DNA from: Ostreibacterium oceani
Lineage (GTDB): Bacteria > Pseudomonadota > Gammaproteobacteria > Cardiobacteriales > Ostreibacteriaceae
NCBI RefSeq assembly: GCF_009362845.1
Contig: NZ_WHNW01000004.1
Span: forward strand, 87,113-151,112
DNA: 64,000 nucleotides
Direction of reading: 5' to 3'
The position numbers and the translations under genes were made by a program. The notes under the pieces are model-generated. The model ran no database searches, had not been told where the DNA came from, and saw nothing but the letters and a program-made list of their open reading frames with translations. The number at the start of each line of letters is the position of its first letter. Within the stretch, counting starts at the first letter, position 1. Below are positions 61,948-64,000 of the stretch, piece by piece.

Positions 61948-63363
61948 TTAGTCTCTGGTTACGTTTAGAAAGCGGGTCTGGGAACGGTGGACTTCCCCTG
62001 TGGTTGTGTTTTTGACGATTAATTCAATCGGCGTATTGTAGTTCGTGAGCAAATCTTTATCCGCTAGTATGCGTATCGTTGTGTCAAAGACTTCGCCTGA
62101 TTTGACTGAGAACCCCGTTTGTGCGCCCTGAACGGTCAGACCGTCAATACCCGCTGCAGAAATCTCATAGTTGGCATCATCTAAGGTCTTGTTGAGTAGA
62201 TTAATGCTATAGACATTTTCTATTTGGTTATTTGGGGCATAGCGTGCCAGTATGTTCCGGTCACGTTTGATGTTGAGCTCGATAGCACTAATCGTGATAA
62301 CTTGATAGATAAGCACGCTAATACCTACCGCTAGGATAACGCCATAGCCTATTGTCTTGGGGCGAATATAGCGGGTTTTTTTGCCCATCATTTCATTGTC
62401 TGATGCGTAGCGAATCAGTCCTCTGGGTGCTTCGATTTGATCCATGACATCATTGCAGGCGTCAATACAGAGTGAGCAATTAATGCATTCGGATTGGTTA
62501 CCATCACGAATATCGATGCCAACAGGGCATACTTGAACACATAGATTGCAGTCGATACAGTGTCCGTCTTGGTTTTCGCCGCGTTTGGCTTTGCGGCGTG
62601 GCTCACCCCGTTGTTTGTCATAGGCGATGAGCAAGGTGTTTTCGTCGTACATCGCGCCTTGAAAGCGGGCGTAAGGGCACATGGTTTTGCAGAATTGCTC
62701 GCGTAACCAGCCTGCGTTTAAATACGTCGCGCCAGCGTAAAAAAGCGCCCAAAAGGTGGCAGCAAAGCTCGCGCTTAAGGTGAAAAAGTCAGGAATCAGC
62801 GCGCGAATGGCGGTGAAATACCCGACAAAAGTTAGTCCTGTCCATAACGCGAGAATTATCCATAACGCATGTTTTGTGACTTTTTTGCGGATTTTTTGGG
62901 CATTCCAAGGTTGCTTGTCGAGTTTGATTTGTTGAATACGACTGCCTTCGGCGAACCGCTCTAGCCAAATAAATGCCTCGGTCCAAATTGTTTGCGGGCA
63001 GGCATAACCACACCAGACACGGCCGACTAAAGCGGTTAAGAAAAAGAGCGTCATCGCCATAATAAATAAAAATAGCGTCAGGATAATCAAATCCTGCGGC
63101 CAAATCACAATATCGAAAATATAAAATCGGCGGTTGGGCATGTCAAACAAGATAGCTTGGCGATTATCCCAGTTTAGCCAAGGGAGTAGAAAATAAATGG
63201 CTAGTAAAACAACGAGTCCATTGTCACGGATTTTGGCAAAAATGCCTTTGACTTCGCGCGGGTAGATTTTTTTGCGGCTTTCGTACAAATGAATGATTTT
63301 CTCATCAATTTGTGCTTGATTTGATGATGTTGATGCAGGTGTGTTGTTCGCGCGTTTTGTCAT
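61948..63363 (-). CDS. ccoG: cbb3 oxidase accessory iron-sulfur protein CcoG
   Basis: Membrane protein of the RdxA/FixG family, 471 residues, proposed to reduce Cu(II) for oxidase assembly. IYPREVKGIFAKIRDNGLVVLL is the classic N-terminus, GYACPQTIWTEAF is conserved, and two ferredoxin motifs follow (CIDCNLCVQVCP and CINCSLCIDACN), with five membrane segments and an Ig-like periplasmic C-terminal domain. It appears intact. Confidence 0.96.
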   Translation of the reverse strand: MTKRANNTPASTSSNQAQIDEKIIHLYESRKKIYPREVKGIFAKIRDNGLVVLLAIYFLLPWLNWDNRQAILFDMPNRRFYIFDIVIWPQDLIILTLFLFIMAMTLFFLTALVGRVWCGYACPQTIWTEAFIWLERFAEGSRIQQIKLDKQPWNAQKIRKKVTKHALWIILALWTGLTFVGYFTAIRALIPDFFTLSASFAATFWALFYAGATYLNAGWLREQFCKTMCPYARFQGAMYDENTLLIAYDKQRGEPRRKAKRGENQDGHCIDCNLCVQVCPVGIDIRDGNQSECINCSLCIDACNDVMDQIEAPRGLIRYASDNEMMGKKTRYIRPKTIGYGVILAVGISVLIYQVITISAIELNIKRDRNILARYAPNNQIENVYSINLLNKTLDDANYEISAAGIDGLTVQGAQTGFSVKSGEVFDTTIRILADKDLLTNYNTPIELIVKNTTTGEVHRSQTRFLNVTRD

Positions 63364-63705
63364 GGTGTACTACTTTGCTCAAAAGGTTATCAAAGGTTAG
63401 CAATAATCGTTAACAGGGATAACGTAGGTTAAAAGCCATTGGCTTAATTATATCACTTTCTGCCAAGGTATAGATGACAGCCATGCAATGCAGTTTAACC
63501 AAAGTAGCACAGAATAGCAGACAGTAGTACAGAGTGGCGAAGCGTGGCCTGTGTGATTTTTATGACACATTACACCGCCGTATTCGGTGTCAGTTTAGCA
63601 ACGCGGTAAAAAAACACGACAATGGTAATGCCCCATGTGCCTCATGTGCCGCACTGTTGCTGTGCTGTTGCTGTTATAACTGAGTCGTTGCTACCGTTCT
63701 GTTGT
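63364..63705. other. Intergenic region between ccoP and ccoG
   Basis: 342 bp without a gene. It contains a GCAGACAGTAGTACAGAGTGG-like mini-repeat near 63515-63545 and GCTGTTGCTGTGCTGTTGC repeats near 63655-63680. I looked for an FNR/Anr box (TTGAT-N4-ATCAA) upstream of ccoG and saw none convincing; nothing else was recognised. Confidence 0.5.
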
Positions 63706-64000
63706 TTACTGTGCGCTTGGGTTTTCTTGTGATAATGAGTAGATATAAGCCGCTAGCGTTTTGATTTTTTCTTCAGAAAGAATGTCAGCGTGCGCAGGCA
63801 TGACGTTTTGACGACCATTGTAAATGCTGGTTAGCACGATACTGCGCAGGTTGTCAACGGCGTTGTCGCCAGTACCATAGAGCCAAATATCGTCGGTTAG
63901 GTTGGGGCCGCCGACAGCGGCAAGCCCTGTGCCGTCTGGCGCGTGACACGCCGCGCAGACATTTTGATAGGCTTTTTCACCCGCCGCATTAGGCTCGCCA
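63706..64000 (-). CDS. ccoP: cbb3 oxidase diheme cytochrome c subunit CcoP, C-terminal part
   Basis: The last 97 residues of the subunit, cut by the window edge. The second c-type heme site is visible as CAACH, preceded by GEKAYQNVC, followed by GTGLAAVGGPNLTD, and the axial methionine lies in RQNVMPAHAD. The stop TAA is at 63706-63708. This places ccoNO(Q)P just beyond the window and the maturation genes downstream of it. It was identified by translating the last 300 bases directly. Confidence 0.9.
   Translation of the reverse strand, partial: GEPNAAGEKAYQNVCAACHAPDGTGLAAVGGPNLTDDIWLYGTGDNAVDNLRSIVLTSIYNGRQNVMPAHADILSEEKIKTLAAYIYSLSQENPSAQ

Noticed and set aside
63364-63705. FNR/Anr box upstream of ccoG
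   Set aside because: A TTGAT-N4-ATCAA match was sought because cbb3 genes are often oxygen-regulated; only poor half-sites are present.
1-64000. CRISPR arrays and tRNA or rRNA genes
   Set aside because: No regularly spaced repeats with unique spacers, CCA-ended cloverleaf segments or rRNA-like stretches were noticed; the tandem repeats are contiguous, not spaced.

Overview
The window reads as a chromosomal segment of a gammaproteobacterium. Supporting evidence is the set of Gram-negative housekeeping genes (lpxL-type acyltransferase, bamC, yhdP, rseP, orn, mutS, mutL-miaA, dapA-bamC, rng/maf, gyrA), two OmpA-C-domain envelope proteins and a cbb3 oxidase maturation cluster (ccoG-H-I-S). Gene order is partly conserved and partly condensed: dxr-rseP lacks cdsA and bamA, and gyrA-pheA-tyrA lacks serC and hisC. 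A Cardiobacteriales-like lineage is only a guess. No rRNA, tRNA, CRISPR or prophage was seen.

Layout. 1-4.9 kb holds a heterotetrameric sarcosine oxidase operon (soxB partial, soxD, soxA, soxG). 4.9-9.2 kb has pgeF, orn, an FMN reductase, tsaC and an lpxL-like gene. 9.5-12.6 kb has a UbiH/UbiM-type hydroxylase, a MazEF toxin-antitoxin pair with a palindromic operator, and a TRIC-like membrane protein. 12.6-18.6 kb has mutS, a small membrane protein, dxr and rseP. 18.7-23.2 kb has an FKBP isomerase, an NlpE-like lipoprotein, an aromatic/aspartate aminotransferase, a SanA-like protein and DoxX. 23.3-30.2 kb has maf, rng, yhdP and a thiamine pyrophosphokinase gene.

30.2-40.75 kb is an AT-richer block, all on the minus strand, with compact ATGA and TAAATG junctions unlike its surroundings. 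It encodes a type III restriction-modification pair (Mod, Res) interleaved with an ORF6N/HKD-domain protein, a PLD-SNF2 helicase fused end-to-end with a DUF4391 gene, a small broken ORF, a truncated RhuM gene and an XRE-regulator remnant. I read it as a horizontally acquired composite defence island. It sits directly behind the thiN stop codon, and both of its outer genes are damaged. This is the best candidate for an under-described system.

40.9-49 kb has pckA, miaA, mutL, bamC, dapA and a potassium channel. 49-52.4 kb has a one-cysteine peroxiredoxin, a GbdR/CdhR-like AraC regulator (a plausible regulator of the sox operon) and two OmpA-family proteins. 52.7-57.6 kb has gyrA-pheA-tyrA. 57.5-64 kb is the cbb3 assembly cluster (TauE/SafE-like, ccoS, ccoI, ccoH, ccoG), ending in the C-terminus of ccoP.

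A striking feature of the host DNA is the abundance of short perfect tandem duplications (10-15 bp units), both between genes and in frame at protein termini and linkers. I noticed none in the 30.2-40.7 kb island, which agrees with a foreign and recent origin. GyrA carries glutamine at the quinolone-determining position 83.
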